Positions 1 to 7,126 of a DNA stretch of 9,436 nt are shown here, in pieces. The notes beneath the pieces were generated by a model, which saw only the letters and a program-made list of their open reading frames with translations, did no database searches and had not been told where the DNA came from. A program made the translations under genes and the position numbers. Within the stretch, counting starts at the first letter, position 1. Each line of letters begins with the position of its first letter. The DNA comes from Clostridia bacterium (lineage in GTDB: Bacteria; Bacillota; Clostridia; UBA1381): NCBI GenBank assembly GCA_008668455.1, contig RQCD01000029.1, positions 1 through 9,436 on the forward strand, given 5' to 3'.

Positions 1-58
1 GATTATTATAGTTGGTATTGTTTTTTTATACAATAGTTTAAAAGCGAGAGGATGAGTT

Positions 59-3000
59 ATGACTATGAAGAAAAAGCGTGTGCTTGCAGTTGCCATCACA
101 GTGTTTTCTCTGCTTGCGCAGAGCGCCGGAGCGGAAATCAGCAAAATTTCCTATGATGATAAAAACGGAGAGTGGCGTATTTTAGGAAGCTTCCCGAATG
201 CGGGCAAAAGAAAAGCCGCACTCGAAATTTTGAAGCCCGGAAAAACTGTGAATGATCCGGATGCGTATGCTTATGCAGCAGAAATCCCCGTAAATACCTA
301 TGGCGCATTTGATGCAAATTTCCATTTTAACGGAGAAAGCGGAGAATATCTGTTCCGTCTGGGCGCCGGCGGCAATATTTTTGAACAAATGTATGTCTTT
401 TTAAACCGGCAGGATGCACAGGATTATTTGCAGAGAGTGAATGCGGTGCAGTCGGCATCAAAGCTTCAGAGCCTGTTTGAGGAAAACTACGGAAAGCTGA
501 AAAATATTTGTTCTCTTGAGGTTTTGCCGGAGCAAAAGGAAACAATCTATGGCTCAATTTATGAAAGCATTCCAAAGGACGGGTTTAAAAGCTTTGAGGA
601 TTTTAAAAAGAGTGTTGCCGAGGTTGGACTTTTATATGAATTTTTAAACGAAACGCAAAATCTGGCTGAAAAACTGGAAAAGCTGTTTGATTTTTTTAGC
701 GAGGATACACTCCCGGCAGTGGATGCCTGGAAAAACACAGAACTGACAAGCGCTGCGCAGAAAAAGAAAATTGCCGGGGATTTACAGAAAAAAAAGCCAT
801 CCTCTCTTGCAGCCTTAGAGAATCAGTTTGCAGAGACAACCGCGCTGACGCTTTTGAATGAAGTACCGTCTAAGGGAAAAGAAATCACACTGCTTCAAAC
901 TGTACATAGTCTGATTGGTGCGGCTCGGTATGATGAGTTTGCAAAGCTTTCAGAGGCACAGAAAGTCCGCGTTTTGTCGAATATGTCATCTTCCGGTTAT
1001 TCCAGTGTATCGGCATATGCAGCTGCCTTTGATCAGGCGGTTAAGGCTTATCAGAACGATTCACAGGGCGGAAAAAATCCGGGTTCATCCTCCGGCAAAG
1101 GATCGGGAGGAAGTTCAGGCTTTGTGGTTACAAAACCGACCGACCAGTCCGGAAGTCAAAATCCCGGCACAAGCACAGACGAGAATATACCTTTCACAGA
1201 TATGGACGCATTTTTGTGGGCAAACCCGGCAGTAGAAAAGCTTCGCCGGAGTAAGATTGTTTCCGGAAAAGGTGATGGACTGTTTGCTCCTGCCGATCTG
1301 GTAACCAGAGAGGAATTTACGGCAATGATTCTCCGGGCGCTCGGCATGGAGGATCAGACAGCGGCTTATGACGGGTTTTCAGATGTAAAAACGCAGGATT
1401 GGTTCTATCATTCCGTATCTGCTGCAAATGCACGCGGCATTATCAGCGGCATTTCGGAAACAGAATTTGGAGCAGGACTTTCGATCACGCGTCAGGACGC
1501 TGTATTAATCTGCAAGAATGCAGCGGAAAAGGCAGGCGCAGAGTTCGTCTTTAAGGAAGAATCCTACCATAGCGCAGATTATGCAACAGACTGGAATGCG
1601 TTTGAGGATCTGGACACTGTTTCAGACTATGCAAGGGATGCAGTTTACGACATGCAGCGCGCCGGAATTGTCAGCGGAAAGATGGACAAAAAATTCGTTC
1701 CGATGGATCATATGACAAGAGCTGAGGCAGCAGTTCTGATTGATAAGGTGATGTCCTTTGTGGACGCATCGAAAACGCAGGAGGATGACCGTGACAGCGG
1801 TATGCTCGATATGCTGAACGTTCTTGGCATGTATGACGGAAAGAAAACAGGACTGGATCAGGAATTAACCCGGGAAGAAGCAGCAGCGCTCTTATGCGGA
1901 CTTTTGAAGCTTCCGAAAACCGGGACGTGTCCATACACCGACTGCACACAGGCAGATGAGGCTGCCATTGGCACGGTCAGTGCAAAGGGACTTCTTACAG
2001 GAGAGGGAGAGCTGTTTTCTCCCAATCATGTCATTTCCTATGAGGATGCTGTCAAAACAGCTGTGCTTGCATTAGGTGCAGGAAAAGCGGCGGAGCAGGG
2101 AAAAGGGTATTTAAGCATTGCCTCGGAAAAGGGCGCATTAAAGGGTGTTGAAAAAAGCTCTGGCGGTTCCATCACCAAGCGAGATTTTTTGAGAATGTAT
2201 TATAATATTCTGAACGAAAAGGTATATATAGAAGAATTTGACAGCGAAAAGCATAACTATGATGAAAGCAAGGAACAAACACTTTTAAGCTATTATCATG
2301 ATATTTATTACGAAAAGGACGGCAGCGTAACTGCAAATGCGCGTGCCGGCGTGATGGGTGAGGAGGCTGCCGGGGAGGGTAATCTCAAAATCGGAAATGT
2401 CGTTTTTGAAAATCCGAACCCGGATTATGACAGCTATATCGGCAGAAATGTGGAATATTATTATCGGGATACAGACGGCGGCTATGCGCTGGTATATCTG
2501 AATACAAAAAAGCGTACCGAAATTCTGACAATTAACTCTGATCAGATTGATGAATTTAAGGACATGACCTACTATTATTATCAAGATGACGGAGACAGCA
2601 AAACCACGCGCAAAAAGATTACCAATAAGGTGAATGTTGTGTATAACACAGAAACCCTGTTTGATTTCACCGATCAGGAATTGAATCCGAAATCCGGTAC
2701 AGTCACCCTGGTGGATGCAGACGGAAACGGTGTGTACGACCAAAACGATACCGTTATTATTAACGCATATAAGAATATTGTTGTTGGCAGTGTGAATCAA
2801 TCCAAAGAGATTATTTACGATAAATATACCACTGCAAATAACGACTACACCTTAGATCTTTCCAAAATTGAGGATTATGAAATTCATGATAAGCATGGAG
2901 ATCAGTTCGGACTTCCAGAGCTTCGCGAGTGGGATGTTTTAGCGGCAATCATAAGTCCTAGCGGTGATTATGCAAAGCTGACCTTAGTGGATGAGGCATA

Positions 3001-4372
3001 TGCAGGAACACTCCGCGGTAAGGATCTGTCTGAGCGTGAAATCACAGTGGATGACAGAACCTTTACTCTTGCAGGAGACTGGCGCGGAGATGAGAACAGC
3101 TTTAAAAACGGCGACCGGATCACAGTTTACTGGGATCTGTTCGGACAGGTGGCTGCTATCCGAGAGGGAATCGCATCAAATGTCGAAAAAGGGAGCTCAC
3201 AAACGGTTTCAGGTACTTCAGAACGGCTTGCAATCTTAACAAGGCATGGTTTTGATGAGGAGGATTCCGAGAGAACCTATATTAAATCCTATTGGACAGA
3301 TGAAAAATTTACATATAATCTTCTTGCAGAAAAGGTAAAGGTAAACGGTGAACGTAAAACAAAATACGAGCTGGATCAGATTCTGGATGAGCAGATGGGA
3401 AAAGCAGTTCTCTTAAAGATGAATGAAAATCAGGAAATCACCGAAATTATTACAGCGGCACTCCCGGGTCAGGATAAGGGGCGCGGACTCTGGCTGATCA
3501 CCTATCCGAATGAGGAGGTTCTCTATAAGGGCGGCGCAGCAAAGAGCTTCGGAAACCGTTTTGTTGCCGGCAATGCTGTTTACACAATTCCGGAGGCGCA
3601 GGCAGATTACGGAGATGTGAGCCTGTTTGCCTATAATAATGCAACCTTTACAAACGATCAAAGATATTTGATCGACGCATATACCACAACATGGCAGAAT
3701 GTAAAGGCAGACGCTGTAGTTTATAAAGCGAAAAAGAGTGATACCGGATCATTTGATACAACGGATGTCTTTGTTGTCAGCAGAATCACAGAAACGCTGA
3801 ATGAGGATGATGAGCCGATTCGTCTGTTGGATGGCTACAACTATTCGATTGCAAATGATTCCGTTTCTGCAAAGAGCTTTGAGTTAGATGACGATGCAAT
3901 GGTGGTGGATATTAACGGAAACCGCAAAAAAGACTTCACAATTGACGATCTTGCAGCAGGCGACGTGATCCGCTATGGCTTAAGTGGCAGTAAGCTAAAG
4001 ACAGCAATGCTTTCCTATGATAACAGCGAAAACTGGGTAACCGAAAATGCAAGCATTTCGGCATACACCTATGCAGGATACGCATACTCCATTGATGAGA
4101 GCGGAACGTTTCTCACTATGTCAGAGGGAAAACATCCGTCGCAATTGGATATTTCCTCCTATGAAAATGGCGGTCAGTATCTAAAGAGCTTCAATATCCG
4201 GAAATCGGCATTGATTACAATTGTGGATCAAAGCGGAAAGAAAACGGAATTAAAGGGCGGATCTGCGGAGGAGATTGAAACCTATGTCCGCTCCGGTAAT
4301 GGCTGCTCCAGAGTGGTGGTATGCTGTGACTGGCAGTCCTATGTTGTCGGCGTGATTGTATATGTCGACTAA
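59..4372 (+). CDS. Secreted S-layer homology (SLH) domain protein, large, with uncharacterised C-terminal region
   Basis: Probable cell-surface protein attached non-covalently to the wall through SLH domains, which in this family bind pyruvylated secondary cell-wall polymer. Residues 1-25 are a Sec signal peptide (KKKR, hydrophobic core, SAGA then E26). Residues 26-115 look like an Ig-like beta module, 116-332 are mostly helical, and 333-377 form a Gly/Ser/Pro linker. Clear SLH domains lie at about 379-430, 439-496 and 515-569, with TREE, TRQD and TRAE standing at the conserved ITRAE position. Three degenerate SLH-like units follow at about 582-722. Residues 723-1437 are acidic, Tyr-rich and probably beta, with EF-hand-like loops at 886-897 and 1284-1295; I recognise no enzyme domain there. 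The ATG at 59 is chosen because GAGAGGA (46-52) lies 6 nt upstream; an in-frame ATG at 65 would be 12 nt away. First gene of a likely three-gene unit. The gene call is secure; the function beyond wall anchoring is unknown. Confidence 0.95.
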   Translation: MTMKKKRVLAVAITVFSLLAQSAGAEISKISYDDKNGEWRILGSFPNAGKRKAALEILKPGKTVNDPDAYAYAAEIPVNTYGAFDANFHFNGESGEYLFRLGAGGNIFEQMYVFLNRQDAQDYLQRVNAVQSASKLQSLFEENYGKLKNICSLEVLPEQKETIYGSIYESIPKDGFKSFEDFKKSVAEVGLLYEFLNETQNLAEKLEKLFDFFSEDTLPAVDAWKNTELTSAAQKKKIAGDLQKKKPSSLAALENQFAETTALTLLNEVPSKGKEITLLQTVHSLIGAARYDEFAKLSEAQKVRVLSNMSSSGYSSVSAYAAAFDQAVKAYQNDSQGGKNPGSSSGKGSGGSSGFVVTKPTDQSGSQNPGTSTDENIPFTDMDAFLWANPAVEKLRRSKIVSGKGDGLFAPADLVTREEFTAMILRALGMEDQTAAYDGFSDVKTQDWFYHSVSAANARGIISGISETEFGAGLSITRQDAVLICKNAAEKAGAEFVFKEESYHSADYATDWNAFEDLDTVSDYARDAVYDMQRAGIVSGKMDKKFVPMDHMTRAEAAVLIDKVMSFVDASKTQEDDRDSGMLDMLNVLGMYDGKKTGLDQELTREEAAALLCGLLKLPKTGTCPYTDCTQADEAAIGTVSAKGLLTGEGELFSPNHVISYEDAVKTAVLALGAGKAAEQGKGYLSIASEKGALKGVEKSSGGSITKRDFLRMYYNILNEKVYIEEFDSEKHNYDESKEQTLLSYYHDIYYEKDGSVTANARAGVMGEEAAGEGNLKIGNVVFENPNPDYDSYIGRNVEYYYRDTDGGYALVYLNTKKRTEILTINSDQIDEFKDMTYYYYQDDGDSKTTRKKITNKVNVVYNTETLFDFTDQELNPKSGTVTLVDADGNGVYDQNDTVIINAYKNIVVGSVNQSKEIIYDKYTTANNDYTLDLSKIEDYEIHDKHGDQFGLPELREWDVLAAIISPSGDYAKLTLVDEAYAGTLRGKDLSEREITVDDRTFTLAGDWRGDENSFKNGDRITVYWDLFGQVAAIREGIASNVEKGSSQTVSGTSERLAILTRHGFDEEDSERTYIKSYWTDEKFTYNLLAEKVKVNGERKTKYELDQILDEQMGKAVLLKMNENQEITEIITAALPGQDKGRGLWLITYPNEEVLYKGGAAKSFGNRFVAGNAVYTIPEAQADYGDVSLFAYNNATFTNDQRYLIDAYTTTWQNVKADAVVYKAKKSDTGSFDTTDVFVVSRITETLNEDDEPIRLLDGYNYSIANDSVSAKSFELDDDAMVVDINGNRKKDFTIDDLAAGDVIRYGLSGSKLKTAMLSYDNSENWVTENASISAYTYAGYAYSIDESGTFLTMSEGKHPSQLDISSYENGGQYLKSFNIRKSALITIVDQSGKKTELKGGSAEEIETYVRSGNGCSRVVVCCDWQSYVVGVIVYVD
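1193..1765 (+). other. Three canonical SLH domains (protein residues 379-569)
   Basis: Three consecutive units of about 55 residues. Each opens with an F-x-D motif (PFTDM, GFSDV, AFEDL), has a hydrophobic helix ending in a G-I/V-V/I-x-G turn (SKIVSGKGDG, RGIISG, AGIVSGK), and closes with an ITRAE-like motif (VTREE, ITRQD, MTRAE) followed by a helix. Three SLH domains normally fold together as one trimeric wall-binding unit, so this block alone should be enough for anchoring. The second unit has TRQD in place of TRAE, a mild deviation. Confidence 0.9.
1802..2224 (+). other. Three degenerate SLH-like units (protein residues about 582-722)
   Basis: Directly after the canonical SLH trio come three further helix-turn-helix units with SLH spacing. 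The first has LGMYDGK then LTREEAAALL (603-612). The second opens with YTD (626-628), has KGLLTGEGELFSPNHVISYEDA (643-664), a near-canonical turn, and then a helix. The third has KGALKG (691-696) then SITKRDF (704-710) and a helix. The initial F-x-D motifs are mostly lost. They may be a second, decayed SLH trimer or a structural spacer. The assignment rests on pattern alone. Confidence 0.65.
2714..2749 (+). other. EF-hand/dockerin-like calcium loop in the SLH protein (residues 886-897)
   Basis: The loop DADGNGVYDQND places Asp/Asn at positions 1, 3, 5, 9 and 12, as in EF-hand and dockerin calcium loops. It lies between beta-rich stretches (TVTLV before, TVIINAY after) rather than between two helices. 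A single extracellular Ca2+ site that stiffens a beta module is therefore more likely than a true helix-loop-helix EF hand or a cohesin-binding dockerin, which needs two such loops close together. Confidence 0.6.
3908..3943 (+). other. Second, weaker calcium-loop-like motif in the SLH protein (residues 1284-1295)
   Basis: DINGNRKKDFTI, followed by DD, has Asp/Asn at loop positions 1, 3, 5 and 9, but position 12 is Ile and the nearest acid is one residue later. It is preceded by a hydrophobic strand (AMVV) and followed by LAAGDVIRYG, much as the first loop sits near strand-forming sequence. It may be a diverged copy of the first loop. Calcium binding is inferred and less certain here. Confidence 0.4.
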
Positions 4373-4382
4373 GTATGAACCA

Positions 4383-4400
4383 AAGGAGTAAGCGCTCCTT
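4383..4400 (+). repeat. Small inverted repeat between genes 1 and 2
   Basis: AAGGAG (4383-4388) and CTCCTT (4395-4400) are perfect reverse complements separated by TAAGCG, giving a 6-bp stem with a 6-nt loop 11 nt after the stop of gene 1. No U-tract follows, so it does not look like an intrinsic terminator. The left arm is a perfect Shine-Dalgarno sequence but has no start codon at usable distance; the ATG of gene 2 is about 50 nt away with its own site. It could be a weak mRNA-processing or attenuation element, or chance. Confidence 0.35.
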
Positions 4401-4418
4401 CAGGTATAGAAAGCGTAT

Positions 4419-4426
4419 AGAAAGGA
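4419..4426 (+). promoter_or_regulatory. Ribosome binding site of gene 2, deciding the start at 4438
   Basis: AGAAAGGA lies 11 nt upstream of the ATG at 4438, which opens directly into a typical signal peptide (MKKFLANL and so on). The in-frame ATG at 4375 has no Shine-Dalgarno sequence, sits 2 nt after the stop of gene 1, and would add 21 very basic residues in front of the signal peptide. The downstream start is therefore preferred. Confidence 0.75.
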
Positions 4427-4437
4427 ATGGGATAACC

Positions 4438-7044
4438 ATGAAAAAGTTTTTGGCAAACCTAACGGCACTGACGATTGCGGCAGCAGCGCTGCCCGCCGCT
4501 GTCGGCGCTCAAACCACCTCCGCCCTGGGGACGGATAAGCAAAATTGGATTGTCGGCACATCCGGCACAATCACCGGCTCCGGTCTAACCTCAAGCGCAC
4601 CGGACGTTGTGACGGTGAATGCGGATGGCACCTTTGAGGCAAAGTCTGCCGGCAACGCGGTGATCACGGATGGAAACGGCGAAAGCATCACCCTGCATGT
4701 CTATGACAAAGCGCCGGAGGATGTTGTGCAGAATGTTTGTGATGACGAGGCAGCAGGAAAACTGGTCTATGATTATACTTATCGATTCAGTAAACCGATG
4801 AGTGAGCTTAGAAAAGGAACAAAGCTTTGGTCGTATATGTCGGCAGGAAATTTGTATGTTGATACGGATACAGGAAGTGTTTTTAACAGTGCGACAGGTG
4901 ATCAGGCATCCATCGGATTTGTATATAAATTAGACGGTGCATTAGACAGTGTTACACTCAATACCTTTGGTTATGATGAAACTGAGGTGGCAGCAGCCAG
5001 AACAGAATTGGGCTATACCACAACCGGAGATGAAATATTTTCTACGCCGGGTGACGGAACACATACATTAAACGGAGAACGGCTGACAGCGTATGCCACG
5101 GAGTTTGCACTGATCGGAGATGAATGGAAAACCCCGGTTCAGTTATCCAATCTGTGGACAAAGGTAGAGCTTCCACTTGCCGATTGGAGCTCTGCAGGAG
5201 CGAACGGTCTGGATAAGCTGGTTACAACAGATCAGGTGCCGGCAGACGCGCAGTTTAGCGCAATTCTCTTAGAGACGGGAACGCTTGCTGACGGAACACC
5301 GGCAATTTCAGCAGATAGATATCGTTATAAAGGAATTACCCTGCATTATCGCAGGAATCTGATGGCAGGAGAACTGACAGCAGATCAGAAAATTGCGCTG
5401 ACCTTTAACGGAGATGTTGCGGATGAGGATATGACTGTCCGGAAAAACGGAAAGATCATCACACCGGAGGTACGCTATGATGCGGAAACCTTTACAAAAT
5501 ATCTGGATAATACCTTTGACGCAGGTGACGAAATTACGGTTACCACAAAGTATGATCAGTATACTGTAACCATTCCGGGCACACCGGCAGTGACCGATTA
5601 TGATAAAATCTATTTTGCCCCGGAAAAGCATACCTTTACTGTCGGAACAACCGGAAAAATTGACCTGATTACCGAAAAGGATGGCGAAAGAAGAAAAAAT
5701 CTTCTCACAGCTGCTTATACTTCCAGTGATTCTGAAATCGTGGAAATTGATCAAAACGGTAACCTGACAGCAAAGAGAGCCGGAACAGCAGAAATCACCC
5801 CGTCTGTTCCATCCTTAGAGCAGACTTTCGAGCCGATTGCGATTCAGGTTTGTGAGACAACGCCGGTCAGCAGCTATGCGGATGAGGATGCGACGAATGG
5901 AGCGCTTACGCTGGATTATGAGCGCAGCGTTAAAATGTCAGAAAAAAGACATGGAACGAAGGTTTGGGCATATGCGTCTGACTCTCAAATGCTTTCTAAC
6001 GGCGCGGGGAAAGGAATTATGACAAATTGTCAAGCTGAAACCGAGTATATGGCGTTTGTCTACCGTTTGGAGGGCGCTGTGAAGAATATAACAGTAAATA
6101 CCTTTGGATATGGAAGCTATGACACGTATGCCCCGGATCGAACTGAGATTGGTTATCTGACAGATGATACAGTTACTTTCCAAACAAAAGCGGGTGACGG
6201 TAATTATACATGGGACAGTGATGATTTGAACTTCTATGGTACAGAGGGTGGAATTGTTGGTGATGCCAGCAAACCAATTAAGATGAACGAAAATGTATGG
6301 ACTAAAATTCAAAAGTCTGATATAGATTTTTCCTATCAAGATGACCGGAATATCTATTTTAAAACGGCAGCTGTTCCAGAAGATGCAAAATATCTTGTAG
6401 TGCTTTTAAAACTGGGAGAATTAGAAGATGGAACAGCGGCGTTATCCGCTCAATTCTATCGTTACAAAGGTATCACCATTGATTATGCACCGAAAATGTA
6501 TAAAGGTGAGTTAAATCTTAACAACCAGGTAGTTCTGACGATGAGTGCAGATGTAGGTGCTGCATGGACTGTGAAAAAGAACGGAAAAGTGATGAAGAAT
6601 GCAAAGATTCGCTATGACAAAGCCAACTACACCTACTATGTTGACGGCGGCTTTGAGAATGGTGATGAAATTGAAATCACATCTGCATACGGCAGTTATA
6701 CAGCAGCCATTGAGGATTCGCGCGAGCAGTTATCCAATGTTGTATTAAAGAATGCAAACGGAGAGAGTGTCAGCGAGTTAACCGTTGGCGATACCGGGTA
6801 TACCGTTGAGGTAAGCTTTAAAAATGCAGGAGAAGGAAAGGCATATGCCGCTTTGTATGATGCAGAGGGAAGACTTGTAAAATGTGTATCTGCCGCAGCA
6901 GAAGCGAACACTTTGATGCAGCTTTCGGATCTGAATCTTGAGGGAGGAGAAAACCTCCGGATCTTTGGCTGGAAAAACCAGATGCAGCCATATGCAGTTT
7001 ATAATGCAAAGCTTCAGACAACATTTACAACAGGAGATTTCTAA
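4438..7044 (+). CDS. Secreted BIG2-domain protein with two tandem ~379-residue beta-sandwich repeats
   Basis: 868-residue exported protein with no recognisable enzyme motif; probably a surface binding or structural protein. Residues 1-24 are a signal peptide (MKKF, Ala/Leu-rich core, VGA then QTT). BIG2-like domain A spans about 30-90 (VTVNADGTFEAKSAGNAVIT) and domain B about 388-473 (VEIDQNGNLTAKRAGTAEIT). Each is followed by a related module, 102-379 and 482-758, that resembles a jelly-roll or carbohydrate-binding fold: a W-T-K-V/I strand, a VP-x-DA strand, and a terminal YRYKGIT strand. The C-terminal domain at about 760-868 is an Ig-like sandwich with ALYDAEGRLVK and FGWKNQMQP, of the kind often found at the end of clostridial secreted proteins. 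There is no SLH domain, sortase signal or lipobox, so it is free or held by a partner. It begins 65 nt after gene 1. GC falls markedly from the 5' end to the second repeat. Glycan binding is inferred only from fold-like patterns. Confidence 0.93.
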   Translation: MKKFLANLTALTIAAAALPAAVGAQTTSALGTDKQNWIVGTSGTITGSGLTSSAPDVVTVNADGTFEAKSAGNAVITDGNGESITLHVYDKAPEDVVQNVCDDEAAGKLVYDYTYRFSKPMSELRKGTKLWSYMSAGNLYVDTDTGSVFNSATGDQASIGFVYKLDGALDSVTLNTFGYDETEVAAARTELGYTTTGDEIFSTPGDGTHTLNGERLTAYATEFALIGDEWKTPVQLSNLWTKVELPLADWSSAGANGLDKLVTTDQVPADAQFSAILLETGTLADGTPAISADRYRYKGITLHYRRNLMAGELTADQKIALTFNGDVADEDMTVRKNGKIITPEVRYDAETFTKYLDNTFDAGDEITVTTKYDQYTVTIPGTPAVTDYDKIYFAPEKHTFTVGTTGKIDLITEKDGERRKNLLTAAYTSSDSEIVEIDQNGNLTAKRAGTAEITPSVPSLEQTFEPIAIQVCETTPVSSYADEDATNGALTLDYERSVKMSEKRHGTKVWAYASDSQMLSNGAGKGIMTNCQAETEYMAFVYRLEGAVKNITVNTFGYGSYDTYAPDRTEIGYLTDDTVTFQTKAGDGNYTWDSDDLNFYGTEGGIVGDASKPIKMNENVWTKIQKSDIDFSYQDDRNIYFKTAAVPEDAKYLVVLLKLGELEDGTAALSAQFYRYKGITIDYAPKMYKGELNLNNQVVLTMSADVGAAWTVKKNGKVMKNAKIRYDKANYTYYVDGGFENGDEIEITSAYGSYTAAIEDSREQLSNVVLKNANGESVSELTVGDTGYTVEVSFKNAGEGKAYAALYDAEGRLVKCVSAAAEANTLMQLSDLNLEGGENLRIFGWKNQMQPYAVYNAKLQTTFTTGDF
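4741..5574 (+). repeat. Internal protein repeat, copy A (residues 102-379)
   Basis: First copy of the duplicated module. Anchors are GTKLW (127-131), NTFGY (175-179), WTKVELPL, VPADA, YRYKGITLHY (from 295) and GDEITVTT near the end. Each of the first, second and YRYKGIT anchors recurs exactly 379 residues later in copy B. The last ~70 residues (MAGELT to TVTI) form a separate small beta module with RKNGK and VRYD motifs. Confidence 0.88.
5881..6711 (+). repeat. Internal protein repeat, copy B (residues 482-758)
   Basis: Second copy: GTKVW (506-510), NTFGY (554-558), WTKIQ, VPEDA, YRYKGITIDY (from 674), KKNGK, IRYD and GDEIEITS. The constant offset to copy A means almost no net insertion or deletion between the anchors, while most other positions have diverged. 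The DNA no longer shows long identical stretches, so the duplication is old. This copy is visibly more AT-rich than the 5' end of the gene. Confidence 0.88.
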
Positions 7045-7049
7045 AAAAT

Positions 7050-7090
7050 GAATTTCTGCGCCGCTCTCAAAAGCGGAGCGGCGCAAATTC
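7050..7090 (+). repeat. Strong intercistronic hairpin between genes 2 and 3
   Basis: TGCGCCGCT (7057-7065) pairs perfectly with AGCGGCGCA (7077-7085), a GC-rich 9-bp stem with an 11-nt loop. Outside it GAATT (7050-7054) can pair with AATTC (7086-7090) across a 2-nt bulge. No U-tract follows on the + strand, so it is not a classic intrinsic terminator. It sits 41 nt before the start codon of gene 3. Likely roles are mRNA 3'-end protection, an RNase-processing signal, or partial attenuation that lowers expression of gene 3 relative to gene 2. Confidence 0.7.
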
Positions 7091-7106
7091 CAGAGTGAAA
7101 CAAGCA

Positions 7107-7117
7107 GAAAGGAAGGA
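7107..7117 (+). promoter_or_regulatory. Ribosome binding site of gene 3
   Basis: AGAAAGGAAGGA contains two overlapping AGGA cores; the downstream AAGGA ends 9 nt before the ATG at 7127. This strong site, placed right before a signal peptide coding sequence, fixes the start of gene 3. It shares the string AGAAAGGAA with the site before gene 2. Confidence 0.75.
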
Positions 7118-7126
7118 AATACCAAG

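Noticed and set aside
6..34. Possible promoter before gene 1 (TACAAT at 29-34 as a -10 box)
   Set aside because: The -10 match is good, but the hexamer 17 nt upstream (TTATAG) is a poor -35 box, and only 58 bases of upstream sequence are visible in a very AT-rich stretch.
2285..2800. Open frame of 171 codons on the - strand inside gene 1
   Set aside because: It lies antisense to the well-supported SLH protein, has no ribosome binding site I can see, and its Ile/Val/His-rich translation resembles no protein family. It is a shadow of the coding strand's codon bias.
2714..3943. Dockerin domain (cellulosome component) in gene 1
   Set aside because: A dockerin has two calcium loops about 20-25 residues apart with helices between. 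Here the loops are about 398 residues apart and flanked by strands.
4375..4437. Upstream ATG at 4375 as the start of gene 2
   Set aside because: No Shine-Dalgarno sequence, and it would put 21 very basic residues in front of a typical signal peptide. The ATG at 4438 has a good site.
5308..5754. Open frame of 148 codons on the - strand inside gene 2
   Set aside because: Antisense to repeat copy A of gene 2 with an implausible Ile/Cys/Phe-rich translation and no start signal.
7050..7090. Intrinsic terminator after gene 2
   Set aside because: The hairpin is strong, but AAATTCC follows the stem instead of a U-tract, so efficient intrinsic termination is unlikely.
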